From: DATKYQ01 sp035528415
Lineage (GTDB): Bacteria; Myxococcota; B64-G9
Direction: 5' to 3'
DNA: 64,000 bases
Assembly: GCA_035528415.1 (NCBI GenBank)
Contig: DATKYQ010000064.1
Coordinates: forward strand, 32,647 to 96,646
Position numbers and translations under genes: made by a program. This document shows positions 1 to 8,746 of the stretch, piece by piece. The notes below the pieces were generated by a model. The model was not told where the DNA came from and ran no database searches. It saw only the letters and a program-made list of their open reading frames with translations. How positions within the stretch are numbered: the stretch's first letter is position 1; each line of letters opens with the position of its first letter.

Positions 1-879
1 GGTGAGCTTGCCGTATCTCAAAAAATCATCAGGCCCGAGGCCCGCGGACTCCAACACTCGCGATTCCATGGCCAGCGCCTCTCCCTGCGGCGTGCGCATG
101 TGCGGACCGAACATGGGGCCTGTGGGGTGAATCTCGAAGGCGTCCATGCGGGCCTGGTCGAGTTGGGGATCGTCGCAAGTGAATATACCCCCGCTGTCGG
201 CCTTGACCATCACGTCGCCGGCCAAGGCGCGTCCGAACAGTTCGCGCTCGATGCGCCGGGCCAGCACGTCGTTGAACAGCGCCGATTGGGCCGCGCTGAG
301 CAGCAGGCGCAGGGTGCGCCCCCGGCCCTGCCGGCGCTTGCCGCACAGCAGTTCGAGGCCGATCTGCTCATTGCGCCCGTCACGGCCGAAACGCTGCGGG
401 CCGTAGTAGTTGGGAACCCCGCCGGCCAGAAGGCGTATGCTGCGGCGTTCGATTTCGGGCCAGGCGCCGGGATCGACGTCGCGGACGAGAATCCGAAAGT
501 TGTTGCCCTTCAGGTGGCCGGTCTTGAGCTTGTTGCCGTGCAGCCCGCTCTCGATAACCCGTGCCCCGTCGAGATCGAAACTCGACAGGTGTTCGCCCGC
601 GGTCCGCGGAACCGAAAACCATTGCCGGGTCACTGCCCGGCGATCCTTGAGCCCGGCGGTTCCCACTTCACGAGGGGACATCCCGAGCTGATCGGCCAGC
701 GCCTGCACCACTCGCTCGGTGGTCAGGTCGCGCTTTTCGATAAACACGAACAAGTGCTCACCCGAACCCGAGGGCAGGTAAGCCGGGATCTCCGTGACCA
801 CAAAGTCCTCGGGCTGGTTGCGAATTACGCCAGACGTCGGAGGATCGCCGAGCAGGGGAGGCCAACGAGTGGATATCAT
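1..879 (-). CDS. truD: tRNA pseudouridine(13) synthase TruD (3' end cut by window)
   Basis: TruD converts U13 of tRNA-Glu to pseudouridine in the cytoplasm. The reading frame is open from the ATG at 879 to base 1, giving 293 residues, while the family is usually about 340-400, so only the C-terminus is missing. Hallmarks read directly: the catalytic motif GTAGLKDRRAVTRQ with the nucleophile Asp79, and the family signature NYYGPQRFG further on. The start ATG overlaps the stop of the upstream gene as ATGA, which fixes the start and implies translational coupling with the YjbQ gene. A long plus-strand frame lies over it (100-933), but that one has no recognisable family features. Confidence 0.95.
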   Translation of the reverse strand, partial: MISTRWPPLLGDPPTSGVIRNQPEDFVVTEIPAYLPSGSGEHLFVFIEKRDLTTERVVQALADQLGMSPREVGTAGLKDRRAVTRQWFSVPRTAGEHLSSFDLDGARVIESGLHGNKLKTGHLKGNNFRILVRDVDPGAWPEIERRSIRLLAGGVPNYYGPQRFGRDGRNEQIGLELLCGKRRQGRGRTLRLLLSAAQSALFNDVLARRIERELFGRALAGDVMVKADSGGIFTCDDPQLDQARMDAFEIHPTGPMFGPHMRTPQGEALAMESRVLESAGLGPDDFLRYGKLT

Positions 880-1298
880 TCCGTTCCCATCATTTGCACA
901 ACCACACGGCGCTTGCGCGGGCGGTTGTCGTGATCGAGTACGATAATCTGCTGCCAGGTGCCTAAAGTCAGCGACCCGGATGTCACCGGGATGGTCAGCG
1001 AGGGGCCGCCCAGGGCGGCCCGGACGTGGGAGAAGCCGTTGCCGTCACCCCAGCGGGCGTCGTGCTTGTAGTGCTGGTCTTCGGGCGCCGCCCGGCGGAC
1101 GGCTTCTTTCAGATCCGTAACGGCGCCGCTTTCGAATTCGATGGTCGAGACAGAGGCGGTGGCGCCCGGGGTGAAGACCGTGACGATGCCTTCCCGCAGT
1201 CCCTCCTCGGTGACTATCCGCTGCACCTGGGCGCTGACGTCGTTAATATCGGTATTGCCCTTCGAACTCAGCTCGAATTCGCGACTGACACACAACAT
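876..1298 (-). CDS. yjbQ: YjbQ/UPF0047 family protein (secondary thiamine-phosphate synthase family)
   Basis: A 140-residue protein of the YjbQ (UPF0047) family, whose members form small trimers; the E. coli member has weak thiamine-phosphate synthase activity, and the true role is unsettled. The sequence shows the family core: GDGNGFSH, then LGGPSLTIPV, SGSLTLGTWQ and a C-terminal DHDNRPRKRRVVVQ. The usual NAHAH metal-site motif is here NGFSH, so one histidine appears replaced. A GGAGG ribosome site lies 7 bases before the ATG. It is 16 bp downstream of the membrane protein gene and overlaps truD by 4 bp, so the three minus-strand genes are probably one operon. Confidence 0.88.
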   Translation of the reverse strand: MLCVSREFELSSKGNTDINDVSAQVQRIVTEEGLREGIVTVFTPGATASVSTIEFESGAVTDLKEAVRRAAPEDQHYKHDARWGDGNGFSHVRAALGGPSLTIPVTSGSLTLGTWQQIIVLDHDNRPRKRRVVVQMMGTE

Positions 1299-1314
1299 CT
1301 CGAACCTCCCACGA

Positions 1315-4041
1315 TCAATTGCCTTCGTCGTCCGCGGTCGTATAGGCCGTGAAGCAAAAGTGGCGCCGCCCGGTGAAGGGGGCGTCGGACTGGATCGTCA
1401 CCCGGCCGCGCGTGCCGCGCCGCTTGGGGGTGTCCGCCTGCCAGGCGAACCAACCCCTGCGCGAGGGACAGTCAAAGCGGCCCAACTCGCGGCCGTCGAG
1501 AAGCACCGTCATGTTGACGCCGTGTGGGCCGGGCGGCTCGACCGCGGCGTCGTCCATGCCGAAGTGTCCCTGGACATGATCGCCCAGCGGAACATCTTCG
1601 AAAGTCAAGGCGAACTTGGCGCCCTGGATCGGGTGGAGCCAGATGCACTCCCTGAGCAGATGGTCGGAGATGATGATGGTACGCCCGGCATAGTTCCATT
1701 CCGGGCCGGGGCAGCGGATCTTCTGGCCGTCGAAGGGTTGACAGTCCTGGTTGCCGCCGGGGCGCACGACCTTGGCGCTGGCTTTCGACACCAGCCTGCC
1801 AAGGTCGCAGACATTCGTTCGGCCCGCAAAGTCGGCCCCCCCCGGCAGCAGCAATCGGATGGGCACGGCCAGCAGGACGATGCCCGCAAGCGCCAGGACG
1901 ATCAGGGTAAGCCCGTCGCCGACAGGAGCGCGCCAGGGGGAGAAGAGACGCTTGACCCGTTCACGTAACGACGCCGCGAAGAGCAAGACGGTCAGGAAAA
2001 CAAGGAGCAGACATGAAAACAACGACAGGAGCGAGCCCGCCCACTCCGGCCCTCCCGCGCGGTAGCGCAGGCGCAGTAATCCGTCTTGCACGGTGAGCCG
2101 CATGAAGGCCGGCGGACTGTCCCCGATAGCGGCGCCTTCGATTGGCACCTCGACCCCGTTGATCTCCGCGCTCCACAGGGCATAGCGCGAGATGTAGACA
2201 GTAAGCTTGCTGTCCGGCCCGGTGCCGTCCAGACGCACGTCCAGAGATTCAGGCTCGTCGCGTTCAACCCGGGCCGTGCCCGGGCCTGTAAGAGACACCC
2301 GGGATCGATCGAAGCCTGCGAAGCTGTACAAGAATAAGCGTCCGAAACGCCTGATTTCTGTGAGACCCGCCCGCTGATAAGAGCCGATCGACAGCAAGTG
2401 ACTTACGTTCAATGCCTTCCAAACTCCGGGATCATTCGATTCGAACTTGTAACGGTAGTTGTTTTCGGGAGTGAAACCCAGTTTGAAAATAGGTTTGCCG
2501 GTGTAGACCGGTAGTGCCATCAACAGGTGATCGTGTTTGTACGACTTGATCGCTATACGCCCAATGCTCGCAGGATCCAGCTTGTTGATGAAATCCGCAG
2601 CCTGGCGCAGATCGTGGTAGCTGTCCGATTCTGACGACCATGTGAGCGGCTTGGCGGGAGCCAGGAATGGCAGCGGCCCGATGCGCGGCGCGAACAACGC
2701 GAAGGGCGCAAGAACCATGGCGACCAAGGCTCTGAGACCATGACGTGCAACTGGAGAGCGTGCCGAACGCATTCGTCCCGCGAGACAAGAGCCTGCGCGC
2801 CAGATCTCCATGACCAGGAAACCGCAGCCGAGCAGCAGTGCCGCGCGCACGAAGTAGGCGAAACGCTCAAACTGCAGATTCGAAAGCGCCGGGAACTTGA
2901 AAAGCACGCCGAATGTAAGCAGAAAAGATTTGGAAGCGAAGAAGACGAGCAGCCCACTTGTTACAAGAAGGAACCATGCAAAAGAAACGCCGCGCCGCGC
3001 GGCAAGCAGCAAGCCGACCAGTCCGGCCAACAACAGGGCCGGGCTGAAGTCGGCAAACAGCCTTCCGTCAAGGACGCCGCGGATGACTTGCGGGAATGAA
3101 AGCCAGTAGTAGGCCAGCGGCTCGAACCATTCCTTGCGGTAGACGAAGGGGACCAGCCAGAAGGCCGAAAGCCCCAGGCCCAGAAGGAGCGACCCGATCA
3201 CCCGCGGCAGCCAGACACCCGGCGCCCCGAGTTCGCCGCGCCAGGCCTCAATGAGGAGGAAAAGAGGCACCAGCACGCCAAGGATGGCCACCGCCATGGG
3301 ATGGCACAGGATAGCGCCGCCGAACAATCCGGCAGTCAGCAGAAAACGGCCCAGCCCTGGCTTGTGTGCGAGCCGGTCGAGTGCCCACAAGGTCCACAGG
3401 CTCAGCGAGAAACTCAGGCCCATCGACCAGACGCCCCAATCCAGGTTGAAGGACCAGCCGCCCTGCATCCAGGCGCCGCGATCGACGAGCGATAGCAGGC
3501 CGGCCACGAGTCCGGCCAATGGTCCGGCAAAGCGCCGGCCCAGGGCGTAGAAGGCAAGCGGAGTGGAGAGAACAAAAAGGAACAGCGCCCAGCAATAGGC
3601 TTGTTCCCACGAGGCGATTCCCAGGCTCAGGCCGCGCACGGCGCAGACGAGCAGGTCGACTCCAATGGGGTACAGCGAGTTGGCCGGGTAACCGGCGAAA
3701 AGCAAAGGAGAGAATCCGGTTAGCGAACCGGACGACAGCAGAGTCCCGGTGTTGAAGGCGCGAAAGAGGAAAACGGGGTGATCGTGATTGACAGGCAGGT
3801 CCCCTGCCAGCAGCCGGGCGTACATGACACATACAATCCCCGCAAGGATCAAGGGACCCGCGAATTCAACGCACCAGCCGGGCAGCCTGCTCCAGGCACG
3901 CATGGTCAGGGCGCGATCAAGCAAGGCCAGGGCCGCCACAACCAGCAAGACGATCGCCGCAAGGCGCAAGCCGTCGCCTCCCATGACGAGACCCGCAAGC
4001 GCGAGCAGGAGGGAGATGATCCATGCGATCAAATTGCCCAT
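1315..4041 (-). CDS. large GT-C-like polytopic membrane protein with C-terminal extracytoplasmic domain
   Basis: 908 residues. Residues 1-450 are dominated by about ten hydrophobic helices, with a first large loop holding the acidic motif NHDHPVFLFRA (about residues 79-89), the place where GT-C glycosyltransferases carry catalytic acids. A soluble region of roughly 200 residues follows, then two more membrane segments (about 650-720) and a final beta-rich domain of about 150 residues. The pattern resembles the YfhO / PTPS-related membrane families that use polyprenyl-linked sugars, but no specific substrate can be named. It is the first gene of the yjbQ-truD transcription unit. Function is inferred only from topology and the loop motif. 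Confidence 0.7.
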   Translation of the reverse strand: MGNLIAWIISLLLALAGLVMGGDGLRLAAIVLLVVAALALLDRALTMRAWSRLPGWCVEFAGPLILAGIVCVMYARLLAGDLPVNHDHPVFLFRAFNTGTLLSSGSLTGFSPLLFAGYPANSLYPIGVDLLVCAVRGLSLGIASWEQAYCWALFLFVLSTPLAFYALGRRFAGPLAGLVAGLLSLVDRGAWMQGGWSFNLDWGVWSMGLSFSLSLWTLWALDRLAHKPGLGRFLLTAGLFGGAILCHPMAVAILGVLVPLFLLIEAWRGELGAPGVWLPRVIGSLLLGLGLSAFWLVPFVYRKEWFEPLAYYWLSFPQVIRGVLDGRLFADFSPALLLAGLVGLLLAARRGVSFAWFLLVTSGLLVFFASKSFLLTFGVLFKFPALSNLQFERFAYFVRAALLLGCGFLVMEIWRAGSCLAGRMRSARSPVARHGLRALVAMVLAPFALFAPRIGPLPFLAPAKPLTWSSESDSYHDLRQAADFINKLDPASIGRIAIKSYKHDHLLMALPVYTGKPIFKLGFTPENNYRYKFESNDPGVWKALNVSHLLSIGSYQRAGLTEIRRFGRLFLYSFAGFDRSRVSLTGPGTARVERDEPESLDVRLDGTGPDSKLTVYISRYALWSAEINGVEVPIEGAAIGDSPPAFMRLTVQDGLLRLRYRAGGPEWAGSLLSLFSCLLLVFLTVLLFAASLRERVKRLFSPWRAPVGDGLTLIVLALAGIVLLAVPIRLLLPGGADFAGRTNVCDLGRLVSKASAKVVRPGGNQDCQPFDGQKIRCPGPEWNYAGRTIIISDHLLRECIWLHPIQGAKFALTFEDVPLGDHVQGHFGMDDAAVEPPGPHGVNMTVLLDGRELGRFDCPSRRGWFAWQADTPKRRGTRGRVTIQSDAPFTGRRHFCFTAYTTADDEGN

Positions 4042-4107
4042 CGGCCGCGGAGTGTACCACGCCCGCGGGCCGTCTTCCAGAAAGGAAGAATTGACTGGAG
4101 TGATGCC

Positions 4108-4136
4108 TTGAAGGTTTCTCGCACATGTTGTATAAT
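4108..4136 (+). promoter_or_regulatory. sigma-70-type promoter for the PilZ gene
   Basis: TTGAAG at 4108-4113, a 17-base spacer and a perfect TATAAT at 4131-4136, 35 bp before the PilZ start codon. An AGGGG ribosome site sits at about 4156-4160. Confidence 0.65.
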
Positions 4137-4170
4137 GTCTTCGCTGATTGGGAGAAGGGGAATTTTATTG

Positions 4171-4839
4171 ATGGCTTCTCACGAGAAAAACAGGAAACTG
4201 TTTCTCCCGTTTGCGACGGTCGCGGAGTTCGACAAGGCACTCGATCGCAGCGGCGCCGATACCGGGTTTTTCCTGGAAGGTTTCAGATCTCTCTCCATCG
4301 GTGAACAGGTGACGATAGTGATCTCCGTCAAGGGATCTCCGGGCCAGGTTTTCCTGGAGGGCAGGGTGATCTGGCGGCGTGCTAGGTCCGGGGGGCGCAA
4401 GATGCCCAGCGGGGTATTCATCGGACTGATCGAGAGAGACAGGGCGCGCATCGACGGGATTTTCAAGTTCTTGAAATCACCCGGCACGCGCGAGCGGCGC
4501 ATGCACCAGAGGTTCCATGTCGATCTCGATGCCTCTTACAGAACCTCCAAGGGCGCCTTTCCTTCGTCCGTATCCAACCTGTCACGGGGCGGGGCGTTTC
4601 TGCGCTGCATGGGTCCGCTGCTGACAGTCGGCGCACGTTTCCCGTTGGAGCTGCGTCCTCGGCGGGAGAAAACCGACAAGATCCCGCTCAACGTCCGGGT
4701 GGCCTGGATAGACTACTTTGAAGACACGCAGGGCATGGGTGTCGTCTTCGTCAAGGGCCAGCCCCAGCTAAAGAAGGTCCAGCGACTGGTAGACGGCTAC
4801 GAGAAGATCATGAAGCAGCCGAAGTCATCCGCAGGATGA
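4171..4839 (+). CDS. tandem PilZ-like domain protein (probable c-di-GMP receptor)
   Basis: 222 residues with two PilZ-like beta-barrel units. The second (about residues 108-205) carries the c-di-GMP signature: an arginine-rich RERRMHQRF start (RxxxR) followed by NLSRGG (the NxSxxG motif). The first unit (about 8-100) is degenerate and lacks an obvious RxxxR. This type of repeat is common in Myxococcus-like genomes, where it acts as a cytoplasmic c-di-GMP effector in motility or development. The frame stays open further upstream, but the start at 4171 is preferred because a ribosome site and a strong promoter lie just before it. It stands just ahead of two MshEN proteins that may bind the same messenger. 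Confidence 0.85.
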   Translation: MASHEKNRKLFLPFATVAEFDKALDRSGADTGFFLEGFRSLSIGEQVTIVISVKGSPGQVFLEGRVIWRRARSGGRKMPSGVFIGLIERDRARIDGIFKFLKSPGTRERRMHQRFHVDLDASYRTSKGAFPSSVSNLSRGGAFLRCMGPLLTVGARFPLELRPRREKTDKIPLNVRVAWIDYFEDTQGMGVVFVKGQPQLKKVQRLVDGYEKIMKQPKSSAG

Positions 4840-4893
4840 GTGCCGGCGCTCCCCGGATTTTTGCACCCCCCTTCCCTGGCTTTGTCGATTTGC

Positions 4894-4922
4894 TTGCGGG
4901 CATCTCCTTGCTCTGGTAACAT
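4894..4922 (+). promoter_or_regulatory. candidate promoter for the MshEN gene pair
   Basis: TTGCGG at 4894-4899, a 17-base spacer and TAACAT at 4917-4922, about 25 bp before the first MshEN start codon, whose ribosome site is TGAGGTCC. Both boxes are imperfect. Confidence 0.4.
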
Positions 4923-4947
4923 GCAGAATTCATTGAGGTCCTGACCA

Positions 4948-5679
4948 ATGAATGCTCCGGGTAAAAAGAGGATCATGCTTGGGGAGTTGCTGTTGCGAGC
5001 CGGCGTGATCACCGAGCAGCAGCTTATGACGGCCCTTGCCGAACAGAAGAAGTGGGGCGGTAAGCTGGGCAGCCTGCTGGTCGACTTGAATTTCCTCGAT
5101 GAGGACATGCTGGTGAAAGCCCTAAGCAAGCAACTTGGCCTGCCGCGGGTCGACTTCAGCGGGCTGATCGTCTCCCGGGAAGCGCTAGCCAAGCTGGATG
5201 CCGAGTTTGCCGAGCGGCTCCAGGTCTTGCCGATCTCGTACAATGTCAGCAAGAACCAACTCGTGGTCGCGATGGCCGATCCGAGAAACCTGGAGATCGT
5301 CGATGAGCTTGGCTTCAAGACAGGTTCGAAAGTTCATGCGGCCATTGCCGGGGAGAAAGCGCTGGCAAGCGCAATTCGTGAATACTACCTGAGCGACGCA
5401 ATTCCCGGCGGCGGGCAGCCAGCATCTGAAGATGGCCAGCAGTCGCTGGAAATAGTCATGCCCCTGGGAGACACAGTCACCGGCCCCGATGACGCCAGGC
5501 GAAAGGCGCCCGCGACACCCGTAGCACGCGCCGCCAAAGTGGATGGATTCGACGACAAGCTCAAGAGAATCGAGTTGTTGCAGCGCAAGCAGGTGCAGAT
5601 CCTTAAGGTAGTGGTCGAACTCCTTCTCGAAAAGGGATATTTCACGCGCGATGAGTACCGTCTGAGAGTGGACGAATAA
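4948..5679 (+). CDS. stand-alone MshEN (GspE N-terminal) domain protein
   Basis: 243 residues. Residues 9-150 match the N-terminal domain of type II secretion / type IV pilus ATPases (MshEN), which binds c-di-GMP or nucleotide. Two successive 24-residue motifs are visible, one starting LGELLLRAGVIT and one KLGSLLVDLNFL, each ending in an L-x(3)-L-x(2)-Q element. The arginine that starts the classical motif is a methionine in the first copy and lysine in the second, so ligand affinity is uncertain. A proline-rich linker (about 150-190) leads to a helical C-terminal end. The Walker ATPase module is absent, so it is an adaptor or sensor, not a motor. It lies 12 bp before a second protein of the same kind. 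Confidence 0.82.
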   Translation: MNAPGKKRIMLGELLLRAGVITEQQLMTALAEQKKWGGKLGSLLVDLNFLDEDMLVKALSKQLGLPRVDFSGLIVSREALAKLDAEFAERLQVLPISYNVSKNQLVVAMADPRNLEIVDELGFKTGSKVHAAIAGEKALASAIREYYLSDAIPGGGQPASEDGQQSLEIVMPLGDTVTGPDDARRKAPATPVARAAKVDGFDDKLKRIELLQRKQVQILKVVVELLLEKGYFTRDEYRLRVDE

Positions 5680-5691
5680 CGGAGGTAGTGA

Positions 5692-6969
5692 ATGGCAGGG
5701 AAGAAGCAACTGGGACAGATCTTGCTCGAAGCCGGTGCGATCGACGAGTTTCAGCTGAAGTCCGCTCTTGGCTACCAGAAGCAGTGGGGTGGGCGGTTGG
5801 GAAAGGTCCTGGTCGAGAACAGGTTCATCACCGAAGAAGCCCTGGTGGCTGCAATTCACAAGCAGACGGGCATTGCGGTTGCAAAGCTCGGTGACGCGAT
5901 GCTTCCCGACTACTTGACTAAGCTCGTGCCTGTGGAGTTGGCCTCGCGCCACAACCTCGTACCCGTTCGGCAGGAGGGTGAACCCGGAAAATCCAGTGAA
6001 GTGCTCGTGGTTGCCATGTCGGATCCGACAAACTTGAGCGCCCTGGACGAGATCCAGTTCAGGACAGGGAAGAGAGTCAAGGCGATGTTGGCCAGCGAGA
6101 GTTCCATAGGCAAAGTCATTCGCACAAGCTACATGGGTGAGCAGCAGGACGAGGAAGTCGAAATTCAGCAAGCGCCAGAGGAGATTCAGTTCGGCGGCCA
6201 GGAGATCGCCGCCGATGATCTGGTCGTTGTAAAAGGCACACTTGAACAGAGCCATCGCGAAGCAGCCGCGCGAGCTGAAGGCGCCGTGGCGCGGGCCCCC
6301 CTGGATCTGGAAGATCCCTTCGCCCAACTGGATTCCCTGGCGCAGGAGCAGGCTCCCGCCGACGATCAACTGGACATCGACGTTTCTTTGGATCCCGCGT
6401 TGGGGCAGGCTCCCGGCGAGACACAGGCTGTCGAGGACGGCTTGCCGGAAGTCGAAGTGCTGGAAGATCTGCCGTCCGAGCCGCCGGTGCCTCTTGCCAA
6501 ACGCGATCCCGGCGATTTCGGTCAATCGGGAGAGTTGCTCGGCTCACCGATTCGTGAAGTTGACAAACCCATCAGCGGGGGCGAAGAGCACAAACGGGAC
6601 CTCGACCGCGAAACGCCGGCAGAAAGACCGGCGCAGGCAGCCGGCGGCGTGGGATCATCGGCCATGGAGGCCCTGTTGTCGCGGGTGGGCATCGGTGTCG
6701 ACGGCATAAGGCGGAAGAGTTCCCCCCAGCCGGCACCTCCTGCCGAACCCGCAGCAGGTGAGCCTCCCGCCGGCGAAGAGGCGCTAGAGGAGGACTTGCT
6801 GCCGGACGAGGTTGAAAGTCTGCTCGATCGGATCGAGGCCGAAAATCCCGACGACGAACAGCCCCAGGTAATGAAGTCCGGCCAGCTGATTGCCGCCGTC
6901 ATCAGACTGCTTCTGAAAAAAGAGGTGATCTCCGACATTGAATTCCTGGAGGAGCTGAAAAGGCATTAG
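5692..6969 (+). CDS. stand-alone MshEN domain protein with long acidic tail
   Basis: 425 residues. The MshEN domain spans about residues 4-150, again with two motif copies (QLGQILLEAGAI and RLGKVLVENRFI; the second keeps the canonical RLG). Residues 150-370 are acidic, Pro/Ala/Glu-rich and probably disordered. The last 50 residues form a helical segment similar in kind to the end of the preceding protein (KSGQLIAAVIRLLLKKEVIS compared with the ILKVVVELLLEKGYF stretch), which suggests duplication of an ancestral gene. There is no ATPase domain. A GGAGGT ribosome site precedes the ATG. By position it is likely a regulator of the Tad-type system encoded downstream or of another pilus. Confidence 0.82.
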   Translation: MAGKKQLGQILLEAGAIDEFQLKSALGYQKQWGGRLGKVLVENRFITEEALVAAIHKQTGIAVAKLGDAMLPDYLTKLVPVELASRHNLVPVRQEGEPGKSSEVLVVAMSDPTNLSALDEIQFRTGKRVKAMLASESSIGKVIRTSYMGEQQDEEVEIQQAPEEIQFGGQEIAADDLVVVKGTLEQSHREAAARAEGAVARAPLDLEDPFAQLDSLAQEQAPADDQLDIDVSLDPALGQAPGETQAVEDGLPEVEVLEDLPSEPPVPLAKRDPGDFGQSGELLGSPIREVDKPISGGEEHKRDLDRETPAERPAQAAGGVGSSAMEALLSRVGIGVDGIRRKSSPQPAPPAEPAAGEPPAGEEALEEDLLPDEVESLLDRIEAENPDDEQPQVMKSGQLIAAVIRLLLKKEVISDIEFLEELKRH

Positions 6970-6988
6970 GTGATGTTAGGTTGCGAGA

Positions 6989-7486
6989 ATGGCAAACGAA
7001 GCCACCAGAGCCAGGGCACTTCGCCGGGGACCGGGATTTCTTGGTTTTCTTCTCGCGCACCACTTCCCGGGGGAGCTTGACAGGTGCTATTTGGCCTGGT
7101 TCGGCCGGCGTCCGGTCTGGTTTTGCGCGCGCTGCGCGGGAATCTACCCCGTTCTGTTGGTCGTGCTCGTCGCGCAAATCGCATGGCCCGTTTCACAGTC
7201 GAAGTGGGATTGGTTCTTTTTGTTCGGCTTGCCGCTGCCGGCGGTGGTCGACTGGGCCTGGGCGAGGATTGGCAACCGGGTTGGTTCCAACTGCATTCGG
7301 ACGCTGACCGGTGGGGCACTGGGAGCTTCCCTTGGCAGGACAATCTACCTGAACATGACAGATCCGCTGCGTTTCATGGTGGTCGTTCAGCTGGCGGGTC
7401 TTGTGGGAACGGTCGCCGCGGTCGAAATCGTCGCGCGTATTTTCGGATCGCGCGGACGGAAGGTAGTCAGCAGGTCTGATCTATGA
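6989..7486 (+). CDS. DUF2085 family membrane protein
   Basis: 165 residues with three or four hydrophobic segments. The family mark is visible as CYLAWFGRRPVWFCARCAGIY: a cysteine after HHFPGELDR and the paired cysteines of the CARCAGIY motif, arranged as in DUF2085 proteins, which may bind metal near the membrane face. No biochemical function is established for the family. It starts 19 bp after the second MshEN gene and its last codons overlap the zinc-ribbon gene by 4 bp, so the block 4948-7734 is probably one transcript. Confidence 0.78.
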   Translation: MANEATRARALRRGPGFLGFLLAHHFPGELDRCYLAWFGRRPVWFCARCAGIYPVLLVVLVAQIAWPVSQSKWDWFFLFGLPLPAVVDWAWARIGNRVGSNCIRTLTGGALGASLGRTIYLNMTDPLRFMVVVQLAGLVGTVAAVEIVARIFGSRGRKVVSRSDL

Positions 7487-7734
7487 GGGGATACGTTCTC
7501 TTGAGGGAGTACCTGCGCACCTGCCGCAGGGTGAAGCTGAGGCCAACTGCTGAAGGATTCAAGAAGGTTGAGTATCTTCGCTTCATCGGCGCCGATGTCT
7601 GTCCGGCCTGCGGCGAGGAAGTGACACCCGATACCTATATCTGCACCAGGGATAAAAGCGGTTTGATCGTAGAAAGATACCGATGTCTCGCCTGTGGTAG
7701 CGACTATTTTTTTCCCCAGGACGTCATTCACTGA
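7483..7734 (+). CDS. small zinc-ribbon protein
   Basis: 83 residues. Two CxxC pairs, CPACGEE and CLACGSD, separated by about 33 residues, form a zinc-ribbon of the rubredoxin-like or transcription-factor type. The N-terminus (about 35 residues) is basic and helical. The start overlaps the stop of the DUF2085 gene (ATGA). The family was not recognised; metal binding is inferred from the cysteine spacing. Confidence 0.65.
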   Translation: MRGYVLLREYLRTCRRVKLRPTAEGFKKVEYLRFIGADVCPACGEEVTPDTYICTRDKSGLIVERYRCLACGSDYFFPQDVIH

Positions 7735-7740
7735 GGTTTT

Positions 7741-7762
7741 GGCCGGCCGTAGGCCGGCCGTA
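7741..7762. repeat. 11-bp tandem duplication that can form a hairpin
   Basis: GGCCGGCCGTA occurs twice in a row directly after the zinc-ribbon stop codon. Because GGCCGGCC is self-complementary, the two copies form an 8-bp stem with a 3-base loop. It may stop transcription or stabilise the 3' end, but there is no U-run after it. Confidence 0.5.
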
Positions 7763-7781
7763 CAGATGTTGTAAAAAGCTT

Positions 7782-7811
7782 TTGACAACTCGGCCCCGCT
7801 TGGGATAACCT
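7782..7811 (+). promoter_or_regulatory. candidate promoter for the cpaB-tadBC operon
   Basis: TTGACA at 7782-7787, an 18-base spacer and TAACCT at 7806-7811. The cpaB start is 107 bp downstream with a GGAGA ribosome site. The -10 box is weak. Confidence 0.4.
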
Positions 7812-7917
7812 CACTCAGCGTGAAATTGTAGAGTATTCAATGTTTTAGGATGTTTAATATCGCAGTTCTGGAAGCGGGTGAATGCGTTTTACCCGTTCGA
7901 TGAAAGGAGATAGCCTC

Positions 7918-8730
7918 ATGCTGAAAGGAAAGACGCCGCTTGTAGTCGCGTTGGCGCTGGGGTTGCTGGCCGCCTTGCTGGCTTTCAAGACCATGCAACG
8001 GCAGGAGGCAAGGGTCAAGGAGGGCTGGAACCTGGTTCCGGTAGTGGTTGCCACGAGAGATATCATGGAGGGAACGGTACTCGACTACGATATGGTTGCG
8101 AGTTCCAAGATGCCACAGCAGTTCGTGACACCAAGCGTTGTCGTCCCGAAGCAGTTCGAGAAGGTGATTGGACAGAAGCTCATGGTTCCGCTGCAGAGCG
8201 GCGACCTGATTCTCTGGAGTCACTTTCGGTCTGAAGGAACCTTCGAACGCCTGAGCAGCATCGTCCGCAAGGCGGGCCGGGCAATCAGCTTGAGCATGGG
8301 TGGCGCGGCCACGGTCGGAGGATGGGTGCGCCCCAACGATCACGTTGACATCCTGGGGACTTTTCCCGATGAGAAGAGCGGCAGCATGGTCACCGTCACC
8401 TTGATGCAGAACATAATAGTCCTGGCCACGGGGTCAATCACCGGGAACACCAACATGAACCTGCTGGACGATGCCAAGCGCACCTATGGCACGATCACCG
8501 TCATGGTATTGCCCGAGGAGGCCGAGATAGCGATATTGGCCTCGCAGCTCGGACAACTGCATCTGTCGTTGCGCAACCCGGAAGACATTGGTGGAGAAGA
8601 GGAGCGGGCGCGGGCGACGATCGAAACGCTGCTCACCGGCGAACGAGTCAAGGCGCTGAAGAAAAAGAGAGAAAGAACATTCCAGATCATTCGGTTACCG
8701 AGTTCCGGAGGAGGGACGCCGGGGCAATAG
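7918..8730 (+). CDS. cpaB: Flp/Tad pilus assembly protein CpaB (RcpC)
   Basis: 270 residues from the ATG at 7918, chosen over an in-frame ATG at 7882 because GGAGA sits 8 bases before it and the first residues then form a signal anchor (LVVALALGLLAALLAF). CpaB is the periplasmic protein that stabilises the secretin of the Tad pilus. A SAF domain is seen at about residues 38-105 (VVVATRDIMEGTVLDYDMV), followed by the RcpC-type domain (SLSMGGAATVGGWVRPNDHVDI, read in two parts). TadB and TadC genes follow. No secretin (CpaC/RcpA) gene is present in the window. Confidence 0.88.
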   Translation: MLKGKTPLVVALALGLLAALLAFKTMQRQEARVKEGWNLVPVVVATRDIMEGTVLDYDMVASSKMPQQFVTPSVVVPKQFEKVIGQKLMVPLQSGDLILWSHFRSEGTFERLSSIVRKAGRAISLSMGGAATVGGWVRPNDHVDILGTFPDEKSGSMVTVTLMQNIIVLATGSITGNTNMNLLDDAKRTYGTITVMVLPEEAEIAILASQLGQLHLSLRNPEDIGGEEERARATIETLLTGERVKALKKKRERTFQIIRLPSSGGGTPGQ

Positions 8731-8746
8731 TTCGAGAGGAACGAGC

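Noticed and set aside
100..933. 277-residue plus-strand frame
   Set aside because: It lies antisense to truD, whose motifs AGLKDRRAV and NYYGPQRFG are clear; the plus frame has no family features.
5185..6525. 446-residue minus-strand frame
   Set aside because: Antisense to the two MshEN genes, which have ribosome sites and known domains.
7741..7762. Intrinsic terminator after the zinc-ribbon gene
   Set aside because: The hairpin is strong but no U tract follows, so it is listed only as a repeat.
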